A stretch of 64,000 bases of DNA, taken from assembly GCF_047730065.1 (NCBI RefSeq), contig NZ_CP159829.1:930001-994000 (forward strand). Direction: 5' to 3'. The notes under the pieces are model-generated. The model made no database searches. It saw only the letters and a list, made by a program, of their open reading frames with translations, and was not told the DNA's origin. This DNA is from Njordibacter sp028825405. Its GTDB lineage: Bacteria; Pseudomonadota; Gammaproteobacteria; Pseudomonadales; Balneatricaceae. A program made the translations under genes and the position numbers. Shown here in pieces: positions 7,699 to 16,329 of the stretch; position 1 is the stretch's first letter, and every line of letters starts with the position of its first letter.

Positions 7699-8410
7699 AT
7701 GAATACATTTAAAGGTATTAAATCTTTTGGTGCACTCTATCATGACGGTGCACCTCAACCTCGTCCATCGCGCCCCTGGGTCACTGATTTTTCTATACTA
7801 CCAGTGCCTTATAAAGGTATGGAGCTTGGTAATATTTCTGAGTTTGAACCCGCTCCAGACTGGAGTCGTTGGAGCTTGGGAGATACTCCCCCCCCACCCT
7901 AATAACACTTTAAACTGGATCGTTATCGAAGATAGTACTCGTCGACTTTATATTTGTGATCGCATGATTCTTGTTCGTGTTAGTTGGCAAGATTTATTTG
8001 ACGCAGGATATGTAGATGGAGCTGAGGTGGTGATTGATGGAAAAACTTACACATGCCGATTGATGACTGGAGGCAATGATTATCAGCTTGGCACTGATGG
8101 ACTTAGTGGTGGCCATCCAACTGATAACGAGTGGGATTGTTTTGTCTCAGGAGCAGAGCCAGTAGAGGGCTTGCCAACACTAACACCTAATGATCGGTCT
8201 GGAGTGCTAAGTGATAAGGTGCTTCAAGCACCCCATAATCAATTCTGGAATTGGATTGGAGCTGTGAGCTGGACTTCAACACCCTATGCAAATCGGGAAA
8301 CTGCCCGCTGTTGCCGTGGTTATCAGGCGGGCCAATTTTTTTACTTAAATACCTATGATCATCGACATGAGGATATTGGGTGGCGACCTGTTTTGGAGCA
8401 ATTACTATGA
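7699..8410 (+). pseudogene. GWRPVLE-type hypothetical protein, frameshifted at a C8 tract
   Basis: Two reading frames join into one ~237-aa protein if one C is removed from the run of eight C at 7888-7895. The first frame stops at 7902, just after the tract. The second continues without break to 8410. The C-terminal half has DRMILVRVSWQDL, a GGNDY..GTDG..GG.PTDNEWD region and NQFWNWIG, and it ends in GWRPVLE. This resembles, from memory, a family of uncharacterised bacterial or phage-associated proteins with the same ending. The break may be a sequencing error, phase variation by slipped-strand mispairing, programmed frameshifting or real decay. It starts 2 bp after gene D and overlaps the aldehyde dehydrogenase start by ATGA. 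Confidence 0.6.
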
Positions 8411-9900
8411 CCATTCGAACGGCCAACGAGCAGCCAATAAAACATAACTTTATTGCTGGTGAATGGCGTCCTAGTTTAGAATATATGGAGAATATTAATC
8501 CATCAGACACCAATGATGTCATCGCAAGATACGCCATTGCCTCTAGTAATGACGTGCAAGATGCGGTTTCAGCAGCAGCCACTGCGATGCCCGTGTGGTC
8601 AAACAGCACCTCTGGCGAAAGATTTGAGATTCTCGATGCAATTGGATCAGAAATTATTCAACGTCAGCATGAGTTAGGTGATCTTCTAGCCCGTGAAGAG
8701 GGCAAAACACTCAAAGAAGCGGTAGCAGAGGCTCATCGAGCCGGTAGTCTGTTTAAGTTTTTTGCAGCAGAGGTCTATCGCTCAGAGACAGAGGGTTATC
8801 GTTCTCTTCGGCAAGGCATATCACTTGAGGTTAGACGTGAACCAATCGGCGTTGTTGCGGCAATAACACCCTGGAATTTTCCGTTGGCGATTCCAGCCTG
8901 GAAAATTGCTCCAGCGCTGGCCTATGGCAATACCGTAGTTTTCAAACCTGCTGAATTGGTGTCAGGTTCTGCTTGGGCGCTGGCAGAGATTATTTCGCGC
9001 GCAGGTCTTCCAGAGGGTGTATTCAATCTTGTCATGGGGCAAGGTACAGAAGTGGGTGCAGCACTTGTTGAACATGCAGATGTGGCAGGAGTCACCTTTA
9101 CTGGATCCACCGCTGTTGGACGCAAGATTGGTGCGACCACATTTGCCCGTGGAGGTAAGATGCAGCTGGAGATGGGTGGTCAGAACCCACTCATAGTGCT
9201 TGATGATGCTGATCTTGAAAGTGCTGTTGAATTTGCCATTAATGGTTCTTTTTATTCAACTGGCCAGCGATGTACCGCATCATCTCGACTGATTGTAACT
9301 GAGGGCATTCATGACACTTTCGTGGCTGCGATGTTACATCGTATGCAAGGTTTGAGAATTGGGGATGCCCGTAATCCAGATACAGAAATAGGCCCTGTCG
9401 TGAGTGAGGCGCAGTTGAACAGTAACCTCGACTACCTCCGCACTGCTAAGATCGAGGGTGCTAGGCTTTTAACAGGTGGAGAAGAACTTAAACGGGCAAC
9501 ACCAGGGTGGTATCTATCGCCAGCTCTTTTTACTCATGCTACGCGCGAGATGCAAATTTGTCGTGAGGAGGTATTTGGGCCAATTGCTTCAGTCATATCT
9601 GTCAGTAACTATGATGAAGCACTCTTGGTAGCCAACGACTCCGATTTTGGTTTGTCAGCCGGTATTGTTTCCAATGACCGCAAAATAATTGATCATTTTA
9701 CCGCCAATGTACAGGCCGGAATGGTGCAGATTAACCTTCCAACTGCGGGTATGGATTTTCATGCACCATTTACTGGGCGTAAAAATTCATCATATGGCCC
9801 CCCTGAAAAGGGTAGTCATTGCCGTGAGTTTTTTACCAATAGCAAAGTTGTTCATGCAAACTATGGTGAGCGCTTAAAGCCTAAAAAGGAGGGCTCATGA
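8407..9900 (+). CDS. NAD(P)-dependent aldehyde dehydrogenase, alpha-ketoglutaric-semialdehyde type
   Basis: This 497-aa aldehyde dehydrogenase, counted from the ATG at 8407, oxidises a semialdehyde to the acid. The catalytic residues are Asn157 (TPWNFP), Lys180 (FKPAE), Glu255 (LEMGG) and Cys289 (GQRCTA). The C-terminal NLPTAGMDFHAPF and SSYGP segments resemble 2,5-dioxovalerate (alpha-ketoglutaric semialdehyde) dehydrogenases. The true substrate may differ in this context. The start at 8407 overlaps the previous gene by four bases; the longer in-frame ATG at 8380 lies within it. It is followed by a CoA-transferase in ATGA overlap, so it probably oxidises the amine-derived aldehyde of the pathway. 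Confidence 0.88.
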   Translation: MTIRTANEQPIKHNFIAGEWRPSLEYMENINPSDTNDVIARYAIASSNDVQDAVSAAATAMPVWSNSTSGERFEILDAIGSEIIQRQHELGDLLAREEGKTLKEAVAEAHRAGSLFKFFAAEVYRSETEGYRSLRQGISLEVRREPIGVVAAITPWNFPLAIPAWKIAPALAYGNTVVFKPAELVSGSAWALAEIISRAGLPEGVFNLVMGQGTEVGAALVEHADVAGVTFTGSTAVGRKIGATTFARGGKMQLEMGGQNPLIVLDDADLESAVEFAINGSFYSTGQRCTASSRLIVTEGIHDTFVAAMLHRMQGLRIGDARNPDTEIGPVVSEAQLNSNLDYLRTAKIEGARLLTGGEELKRATPGWYLSPALFTHATREMQICREEVFGPIASVISVSNYDEALLVANDSDFGLSAGIVSNDRKIIDHFTANVQAGMVQINLPTAGMDFHAPFTGRKNSSYGPPEKGSHCREFFTNSKVVHANYGERLKPKKEGS

Positions 9901-11093
9901 AACCTTTAGAGGGCTATCGTGTACTTGATCTCTCAAACGTTCTGTCTGGGCCATTCTGCGGCTGTCAACTCGCCCACCTTGGGGCCGAGGTGATCAAGAT
10001 TGAAGTGCCCAATAGAGGCGATTTAGCCAGGCAATTAGGCTTAGATGTTGAGCTTAATCAAAAACTCATGGGGGCTACTTTTCTTGCTCAAAACTCGGGT
10101 AAACGCTCCATTACCATTAATCTTAAATCGGCGGAGGGCGTTGCTGTATTTAAACGTCTTGTTAAAACCGCTGATGTGATCGTTGAGAATTTTAGACCAG
10201 GCGTGATGGATCGTCTTGGTGTTGGATATGACGCACTTAAAGAACTAAACGCAGATTTAGTTTATTGCGCAATATCTGGCTTTGGTCAGGAAGGTCCGCT
10301 GAAGAGTCGGCCAGCATATGATCAAATCATTCAAGGCATGTCGGGCACTATGAGCATCACTGGTGATGCAGAAACAGCGCCTTTGAGGGTTGGTTTTCCC
10401 ATAGCAGACACCATTGGTGGAATGACGGCAGCCTTTGCGATTTCAGCAGCACTGGCAAAAAAAGATGACAAGCGCGGAACCTTTATCGACGTTTCAATGC
10501 TGGAATCTGTCATGAGCACCATGGGTTTTGCGATTTCAAATTACTTCAACGCAAATCAACAACCTCAACCAATGGGTAATGAAAATTTTACGGGTAGTCC
10601 GTCGGGGACTTTTAGAACTGGTTCTGGACTCATCAACATTGCTGCCAATAAACAGGAACAGTTTGAAGCAACCTGTGAGGTGTTAGGTGTAAACGAGTTA
10701 CTTGAAAACCCTAAATTTGCGACTCGGCAGGCACGTCTAGAAAACCGTGGTGAACTTTCTGAGTGTCTCAATGTAGCCCTTATGAACGGTACTACAGATG
10801 AGTGGACTGTGTTGCTTAATAAAGTAGGAGTGCCCTGTGGCCCTATTTTAACGGTGGCAGAAGCGCTAGCACAGCCACAGATTGCAGAGCGGGGCATGGT
10901 TGCTACTTACACTGACGTGCCAGGCGTAAATCGAGATATTCGAGTGACTCGTACGGGGATAAAACTTGATGGAAAAACACCCTCTGTAGATACCCCTCCT
11001 CCAATGCTTGGGGAGCATACCGATGAGATTCTCTGTGAACTTGGTTTGACAACTAGTGAAATAAAGACGCTTAAAAAAGGAAAAGCAATATGA
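9897..11093 (+). CDS. Class III (CaiB/BaiF family) CoA-transferase
   Basis: This 398-aa class III CoA-transferase moves CoA from a donor such as succinyl-CoA onto a carboxylic acid. It has the typical start YRVLDLSNVLSGPFCG, the LGAEVIKIE strand, ENFRPGVMDRLG and AISGFGQEGP, and a family Asp near residue 170 in FPIADTIGG. It is translationally coupled on both sides, to the aldehyde dehydrogenase and to the lyase. The logical role is to activate the acid made by the dehydrogenase so that the next enzyme can cleave it. The specific acyl group is not readable. Confidence 0.88.
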   Translation: MKPLEGYRVLDLSNVLSGPFCGCQLAHLGAEVIKIEVPNRGDLARQLGLDVELNQKLMGATFLAQNSGKRSITINLKSAEGVAVFKRLVKTADVIVENFRPGVMDRLGVGYDALKELNADLVYCAISGFGQEGPLKSRPAYDQIIQGMSGTMSITGDAETAPLRVGFPIADTIGGMTAAFAISAALAKKDDKRGTFIDVSMLESVMSTMGFAISNYFNANQQPQPMGNENFTGSPSGTFRTGSGLINIAANKQEQFEATCEVLGVNELLENPKFATRQARLENRGELSECLNVALMNGTTDEWTVLLNKVGVPCGPILTVAEALAQPQIAERGMVATYTDVPGVNRDIRVTRTGIKLDGKTPSVDTPPPMLGEHTDEILCELGLTTSEIKTLKKGKAI

Positions 11094-12019
11094 CAGGTAT
11101 CGACATCGAGGTGAGTGAAGTTGGCCCGCGAGATGGCTTGCAAAGTATCAGTCAAATTATGCCTACTGAGGCTAAAAAACGCTGGATTAAAGCCTTGGCT
11201 TTAGCGGGTGTTCCAGAAATAGAAGTTGGATCGTTTGTTCCAGCACGGATATTCCCACAATTTGCGGACATGATGGAAGTCGCTCAGTATGCCAGAACTA
11301 TTGAAGGCCTAAAAGTGGCCGTTTTAGTGCCAAATTTCAAGGGAGCTGAGCAAGCAATAATGGCAGGGGTCCACAAGCTTACCATCCCCATATCAGTGAG
11401 TGAGACTCACAGCCTGCGCAATGTTAATCGAACCCATGTGCAGATGCTTGACGAAGTGAAAAGCATAGTCGAGCTAATTAGGCAGTTGCCTATTAATGAA
11501 AGGCCTACCATTGAAGGTGCGCTTTCAACCGCCTTCGGCTGTACCATAGAAGGCAGTGTTTCAGAAGATCGAGTAGAGGAATTAGCAGTCGCTTTAATGG
11601 AGGCTGGATGCAATGAAGTGGGCCTTTCTGATACGACTGGATATGCCAATCCTGTGCAGGTTAAGCGTTTAATAGGCAAGGTGTGGAGTGCTATTGGTCG
11701 AGAACATCTAACAGGGATTCATCTGCACAATACCCGTGGGCAAGGACTAGCAAATGTCCTAGCTGCGGTAGAAGTAGGCCTAACCACCATCGACTCATCA
11801 ATGGGTGGTATTGGTGGCTGTCCCGCAGCGCCGGGTGCCAGCGGTAATATAGTTACTGAGGATCTGGTTTTCTTGCTAGAGGCCATGGGGCTAAAAACAG
11901 GCATTGATTTTGATAGGCTTATCGCCGCCAGAAATGTTGTTGCTAAAGCGCTACCAGATGTTGAATTATATGGCTTCACACCGAATGCCGGTTTACCTCT
12001 TAGTTCTCCCTTAATTTAG
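11090..12019 (+). CDS. Hydroxymethylglutaryl-CoA lyase family protein
   Basis: This 309-aa DRE-TIM-barrel lyase is of the HMG-CoA lyase (MvaB) type. It has EVGPRDGLQ at 7-15, EVGSFV near 44-49, the metal-binding HLHNTRG and the active-site loop GIGGCPAAPGASGN with its Cys. HMG-CoA lyase splits 3-hydroxy-3-methylglutaryl-CoA to acetoacetate and acetyl-CoA; relatives cleave other 3-hydroxyacyl-CoA esters. The loop has Ala where Tyr or Phe is usual after GGCP, so a different substrate is possible. As the last gene of the overlapping set, it probably ends the pathway by releasing acetyl-CoA or pyruvate-level products. Confidence 0.85.
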   Translation: MTGIDIEVSEVGPRDGLQSISQIMPTEAKKRWIKALALAGVPEIEVGSFVPARIFPQFADMMEVAQYARTIEGLKVAVLVPNFKGAEQAIMAGVHKLTIPISVSETHSLRNVNRTHVQMLDEVKSIVELIRQLPINERPTIEGALSTAFGCTIEGSVSEDRVEELAVALMEAGCNEVGLSDTTGYANPVQVKRLIGKVWSAIGREHLTGIHLHNTRGQGLANVLAAVEVGLTTIDSSMGGIGGCPAAPGASGNIVTEDLVFLLEAMGLKTGIDFDRLIAARNVVAKALPDVELYGFTPNAGLPLSSPLI

Positions 12020-12789
12020 GGCTTTAACTGATTAAAAAAAGAGACTGGCTGTCACGGTTGGCTTCCATTATCGAATAAAATTGCTCTACTAAATTATGTA
12101 AACCAGTTTCCCTTTCGATTAGTTTATATTTAGAGCGCGTTGGCTCATTGCCAAGGGATAAAGGCATCGTTTTTAAATCCTTTTTATAAAAATTCAGCGG
12201 TAGTTAACCAAACTATTAGTGTGTTGCTGACAGCAGTTTCTGAGAAAAATCCCATTTATTTAGACGTTAGAGCCACACTTCCCTATGGCGCAACATACTA
12301 TTGAATGACCATCTAAAAACATTATAACTAGGTCTCCACTTTGAACTAGATAGAGACCTAGGTTTTTACTGGCTAGCACAATTAATTCCACTCATGAATT
12401 TACACCGTTGCAATCTTTACATTGATGAAAATGTGCATTGGAGGGCCAGGGTATTGCCATAATTATTGAAAACCCAAGCTCTAAAGTATAAATAATATGG
12501 CCTAAGTATCCTACCCCGGCTTGCCCTAGTTGGTTTGAATTTTATATCCACTAGACAGGACAGCTGCCCCTGATCTACTTAAGTTCGAAAAAGAAGAAAA
12601 AGATTCATAGTTTTTCTGAATGAATGACTGAACTATCTCTATTGGTAATTTTAAAGAACTTGAATGTATAGTGATTTGATCGGGACATTCAGGAATGCGA
12701 ATATACATCCATAAAAATAATTGTCGGGTGGAAGCTAATAGGCTAACCCCAACGGCAGATGTGGAGTAAACCAACGAGGAGTAAAAAGA
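12020..12789. other. Intergenic stretch, no gene supported
   Basis: About 770 bp lie between the catabolic operon and the TRAP genes. The only clear structure is the inverted repeat listed at 12328-12367. The rest is AT-rich and carries no convincing coding frame; a short - strand frame at 12526-12774 has no family resemblance. The TRAP promoter should lie near its 3' end, but I cannot pick it out firmly. Confidence 0.6.
12328..12367 (+). terminator. Inverted repeat with T tract
   Basis: Perfect 9-bp arms CTAGGTCTC (12328-12336) and GAGACCTAG (12353-12361) enclose a 16-nt loop, followed by GTTTTT. It fits an intrinsic terminator about 300 bp downstream of the catabolic operon. The long loop and distance leave a protein-binding site as an alternative. 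Confidence 0.5.
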
Positions 12790-13803
12790 ATGTTAAAAAT
12801 TAATTTTAAAAAAGCAGCTGGCTTGATTGCTACGATAGGAGTTTTTGCCTCCTTATCAACCTCCGTAGCAGCAGAAGAAATTGTGGCGAGAATGTCAGGT
12901 CATTGGAGCCCAACACACCAAAGTGCAATTCATGCGCAAATGTTTGCAGATGAGGTGACTAAGAGATCTGATGGCAGGCTGCGGATAGAGTTTTACCCCT
13001 CCAAGCAATTATTTGGAATCCGAGAAGTAATGGGTGCAATAACATCAGGGGCTGTGGAGCTTGGTGGCGTAGTTGGCGTCGTTAGCTTCCCATCTATAAA
13101 TAAAAACTTTAATGTAGCATCTTACCCAGGATTATTTAATTCTTATGATCAACAAAGAGCATTTTTTCAAGAATCTAAAATGGGTAAGAGTATTTGGGAT
13201 GAACTTACAACTAAGACTAATTCTAAGTTAATTATGTACAATCCTGTTGGCCCTGTGATGACTTTTAGTAGTAAAAGAGAACTCACAGGTGTTGATGCAA
13301 TGAAAGGATTAAAAGCCAGAAGGTTACTTAAGAGTGAAGAACCAATGTGGGATGCGTTAGGAGCTAATAGAGTTTCGCTTCCTACAGGAGAAGTTTATAC
13401 CGCCTTACAGACAGGAATGATAGATACAATCAACAGTCCTCCAGGAAGTATTGAGGCCTATAGTTGGTGGGAAAATCTGAAGTTTGCTCAGAAGCCGTAT
13501 CAGTATTTTGCGGATGCTTACATCATGGCAAACCAATCTTGGTTTGATAGTTTACCTGTGGATCTGCAAGAACTTGTCATGGAAGTGGGTCAAGAAATTG
13601 GCAATGTTTCAACCAATACAATCTTAGATGCGGGTGAGAGTACTTTAACTAAATTTGTAGCTCGTGGAGGCATTCTGACAGAATTAAGTGGTGCGGAAAA
13701 GGCAAAGTTTGATAAGTTGATGATCGAAAAAGTTATGCCAGCTATGGCCCATCTTTTTGATGCAGATGCTTTAGACGCTGCTGAAGCATTTGTTGCAAAT
13801 TAA
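12790..13803 (+). CDS. dctP: TRAP transporter solute-binding subunit
   Basis: This 337-aa periplasmic binding protein belongs to a tripartite ATP-independent transporter (DctP/TAXI-like superfamily, DctP type). It has a signal peptide with a hydrophobic core at about residues 10-25 and an AAEE cleavage region. MSGHWSP.H and FADEVTKRSDGRLRIEFYP are typical. A KARRLL segment in the middle supplies the conserved Arg that usually pairs with a ligand carboxylate, so an organic acid substrate is likely. GAGGAGT precedes the ATG. It is followed 2 bp later by the small membrane subunit. The gene is visibly more AT-rich than the first 3.7 kb. Confidence 0.9.
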   Translation: MLKINFKKAAGLIATIGVFASLSTSVAAEEIVARMSGHWSPTHQSAIHAQMFADEVTKRSDGRLRIEFYPSKQLFGIREVMGAITSGAVELGGVVGVVSFPSINKNFNVASYPGLFNSYDQQRAFFQESKMGKSIWDELTTKTNSKLIMYNPVGPVMTFSSKRELTGVDAMKGLKARRLLKSEEPMWDALGANRVSLPTGEVYTALQTGMIDTINSPPGSIEAYSWWENLKFAQKPYQYFADAYIMANQSWFDSLPVDLQELVMEVGQEIGNVSTNTILDAGESTLTKFVARGGILTELSGAEKAKFDKLMIEKVMPAMAHLFDADALDAAEAFVAN

Positions 13804-13805
13804 AA

Positions 13806-14363
13806 ATGACGTTTGATCTTTTTCAAATATTAATAATTAGAATAATTTTGTTTATTCTTAAGCCATTGCGATCTATGAATGTCTTGATTGGGCAACTCAC
13901 TCATATGATCGCAATGGCGATTATTGCAATCATGGTTTCTGCATTAACACTCAGCGCAATAACTAGATATGTTTCTGGTAATGGATATGATTGGTTTATT
14001 GAGTTGCCGCCAGTTCTAGTTAGTTGGCTGGTATTTCCCTTATTGGGTCCATTATTAAAAAACGCTCAACACATAAAAGTTGACTTTCTTCCTTCAATAA
14101 TCGGTGATGAGAATCTTCATTGGCTTAATCTCTTTTCTCATGTGATTGCACTTTTGGCTTCGATAGTATTTTTTAAAGCAGGTTTCGACGCTACTTTGTT
14201 ATATTTTAAGCTTGGTCAAATAATGGAGTTAGAAATCGAGATTCCTATTTGGTGGATGTACTTAGCGTTCCCTGTAGGTTTTGTGATTTTGGGTTTATTT
14301 TCCATTGAGTTAGTTTTAACAGACTTGAAAAACTTAATGCATAAAAAAGAGAAAATAAAATAA
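13806..14363 (+). CDS. dctQ: TRAP transporter small membrane subunit
   Basis: This is the small permease (DctQ) subunit of about 185 aa with four hydrophobic helices, as expected for the family. It includes the central RYVSGNGYDWFIELPPVLVSWLVFPLLGP stretch. It sits between dctP and dctM with almost no spacing. It forms the scaffold of the membrane complex that imports the DctP ligand using a sodium gradient. An internal ATG at 13875 is an alternative start, since the first ~20 residues are atypically hydrophobic. Confidence 0.85.
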   Translation: MTFDLFQILIIRIILFILKPLRSMNVLIGQLTHMIAMAIIAIMVSALTLSAITRYVSGNGYDWFIELPPVLVSWLVFPLLGPLLKNAQHIKVDFLPSIIGDENLHWLNLFSHVIALLASIVFFKAGFDATLLYFKLGQIMELEIEIPIWWMYLAFPVGFVILGLFSIELVLTDLKNLMHKKEKIK

Positions 14364-15632
14364 ATGTACTCATTAGCAGCTGTTATCTCGCTTGTTCTTT
14401 TACTTTGCTCGGTGCCGATTTTTTTAGTTTTTGGTTTAGGTAGTTCAGTTGCAGCAATCTGGGGCCTTAACTTACCTTGGTCTACATTGATCCAGGTTTC
14501 ATTTGGCGCCTTAACCAAACATGTGTTGATAGCAGTGCCACTTTTTATATTTGCTGGTATGGCAATGTTGCGCGGTGGAGCCGCTTCGAGGTTGGTCGGT
14601 TTTGCAACAGCACTGGTTGGTCATTGGCCAGGAGGTTTGGGGATAGCAATGGTAATCGCAATGGGATTTTTTGCTGCTTTTTGTGGTTCAATTCTTGCCG
14701 CTATAACAGCTGTTGGAACAATAATGATGCCTAAGATGATTGAACAGGGCTACCCAAAGCCTTTTGTTGTGGTTTTGGCAGCGTCTGCTGCGCTATTAGA
14801 GGCATTAATACCGCCTTCTAACGCAGCTATATTATTCAGTGCTTTAACCAATGTACCCGTTGCTCAAACTTTTGCTGCTGGAATTATTCCTGGGCTCATT
14901 CTTCTTGTATTTATGATTATTGTAGTGCTGATTAAATGCCGACATATAAAAACTAACAAGCCAGCTACGAGTTATGAGAAATTAAAGGCTTTTATTACAG
15001 CAATTCCTGCACTGATAACCCCAGTTATAATACTTGGTGGCATCTATGCTGGTTTGTTAACACCCTCTGAGTCTGCAGCAGTAGCTGGAGTTTGGGCTAT
15101 AATAATGGGTTTCTTAATCTATCGTGAATTAACTTTTTCCCTTTTGTTGAAGTGCCTAAAGGAAACAGCCACTATAACGGCTGTAATATTTTCTATAATT
15201 GCAATGGCAACTTTTTTAAGTGTGGTTTTGACTTATACGCAGGTGCCACAAAGTATCATCTCATACTTTACGGAACTTGGTGGTGGAGTGTGGTTTTTCT
15301 GGTTAGCCTTAGCTCTTATTTGCTTAATTTTAGGAACATTTGTAGAAATCGTTCCAGTATTTTATTTGACTGTGCCAATTTTTGCAGCATTAGCTTTGTC
15401 CTTAAATTTAGACATTTTGCATTTATATGTTGTATTTGTAGCTTTCGCTGGGATTGGGATGATCACCCCACCAGTTTGTGTTGGCATATATACTTCAGCC
15501 AGCGTTATTCAGGAAAATCCAGGTAAGGCATTTAAACAAGTACCTTTATTTGTGGGTGTCAGTATTATTTATGGTTTATTAATGATTGCTTTTCCTTTTG
15601 CTTCGACATGGTTACCCAGTCTCTTGCAGTAA
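14364..15632 (+). CDS. dctM: TRAP transporter large permease subunit
   Basis: This 422-aa DctM-type permease has about twelve hydrophobic helices. It shows family signatures: VPLFIFAGMAMLRGG near residues 55-70, GFFAAFCGSILAAITAVG near 97-113, the PPSNAA hairpin, LTPSESAAVAG and the late ITPPVCVGIY. It carries out sodium-coupled transport in the cytoplasmic membrane together with DctQ, receiving substrate from DctP. It is the last gene of the three-gene unit. No catabolic gene in the immediate neighbourhood reveals the substrate. Confidence 0.9.
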   Translation: MYSLAAVISLVLLLCSVPIFLVFGLGSSVAAIWGLNLPWSTLIQVSFGALTKHVLIAVPLFIFAGMAMLRGGAASRLVGFATALVGHWPGGLGIAMVIAMGFFAAFCGSILAAITAVGTIMMPKMIEQGYPKPFVVVLAASAALLEALIPPSNAAILFSALTNVPVAQTFAAGIIPGLILLVFMIIVVLIKCRHIKTNKPATSYEKLKAFITAIPALITPVIILGGIYAGLLTPSESAAVAGVWAIIMGFLIYRELTFSLLLKCLKETATITAVIFSIIAMATFLSVVLTYTQVPQSIISYFTELGGGVWFFWLALALICLILGTFVEIVPVFYLTVPIFAALALSLNLDILHLYVVFVAFAGIGMITPPVCVGIYTSASVIQENPGKAFKQVPLFVGVSIIYGLLMIAFPFASTWLPSLLQ

Positions 15633-15838
15633 TAGTTTGTGCATGGCCCAGTCCCTAATACGAAACCATAGACGATATAGCGCTCACATACTTCATGCTC
15701 AAAAGCCCACCATTACCTATTAACTCTGGGTGCATACTAAATTACTGATTTTCTTCACTCTGATGTAGCTGGATAATTTTAAATACCCTATAGTGTTGGG
15801 TTTAGTGTCGCATTAAATATATTAATGGGGAGTATCTA

Positions 15839-16237
15839 ATGTCAGATGGCAGTAATCCTTTTATCCTAATCGCAAGAGTAACTGTTAAAAGAGGTCAAGT
15901 CGAAGCCTACCTTAAGATCGCAGATACTGCTGATAAAGCAGTTCAGGCATCAGAACCAGGTATGCTTTTCCATAATTTTGACGCTGACCCAAATGACTCT
16001 CACAAATTTGTTTGGAGCGAAGTTTATAGACGTAGCAGTGATTTTTTAGATCACCTAGACAATCCACCCGTTCAAGATTATGTAGCAAAGCATGGCACTT
16101 TAGCAGACTACTTTTCCATAGAAATATATGGAGATGTATCTGATGACGTTTTAGAAAAAGTAAAAGCAATGACAATTCCTTTTCAGCATTTCAAAACTAC
16201 CAGAGTAGGATATGTGAGAAAGGAACGCTTTGAATAA
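15839..16237 (+). CDS. Antibiotic biosynthesis monooxygenase (ABM) domain protein
   Basis: This small 132-aa protein has a dimeric ferredoxin-like ABM fold. It has ILIARVTVKRGQVEAYLKIA at the start, EPGMLFHNFDADPNDSHKFVWSEVY in the middle and FLDHLDNPPVQDY. Members include quinol monooxygenases and many proteins of unknown role that act on small aromatics or oxidised lipids. It stands alone, downstream of the TRAP genes with a 206-bp gap and convergent with the reductase. GGGGAG precedes the start. No specific function can be assigned. Confidence 0.7.
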   Translation: MSDGSNPFILIARVTVKRGQVEAYLKIADTADKAVQASEPGMLFHNFDADPNDSHKFVWSEVYRRSSDFLDHLDNPPVQDYVAKHGTLADYFSIEIYGDVSDDVLEKVKAMTIPFQHFKTTRVGYVRKERFE

Positions 16238-16329
16238 ATTATTGAGCACGGATTAGAACCCGCGAAAAGTGCAGCTGCTGTCTTTGTTTTATTGCCACAA
16301 CATATAATGGAATATTAATGGAATCAAGG

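Noticed and set aside
7727..8410. Separate gene starting at ATG 7727
   Set aside because: Its first ~55 codons are out of frame with the better-coding frame from 7699; the C8 slip explains both frames as one gene.
12526..12774. Small - strand gene before the TRAP operon
   Set aside because: It has no recognisable domain and no convincing ribosome-binding site, and it occupies the expected TRAP promoter region.
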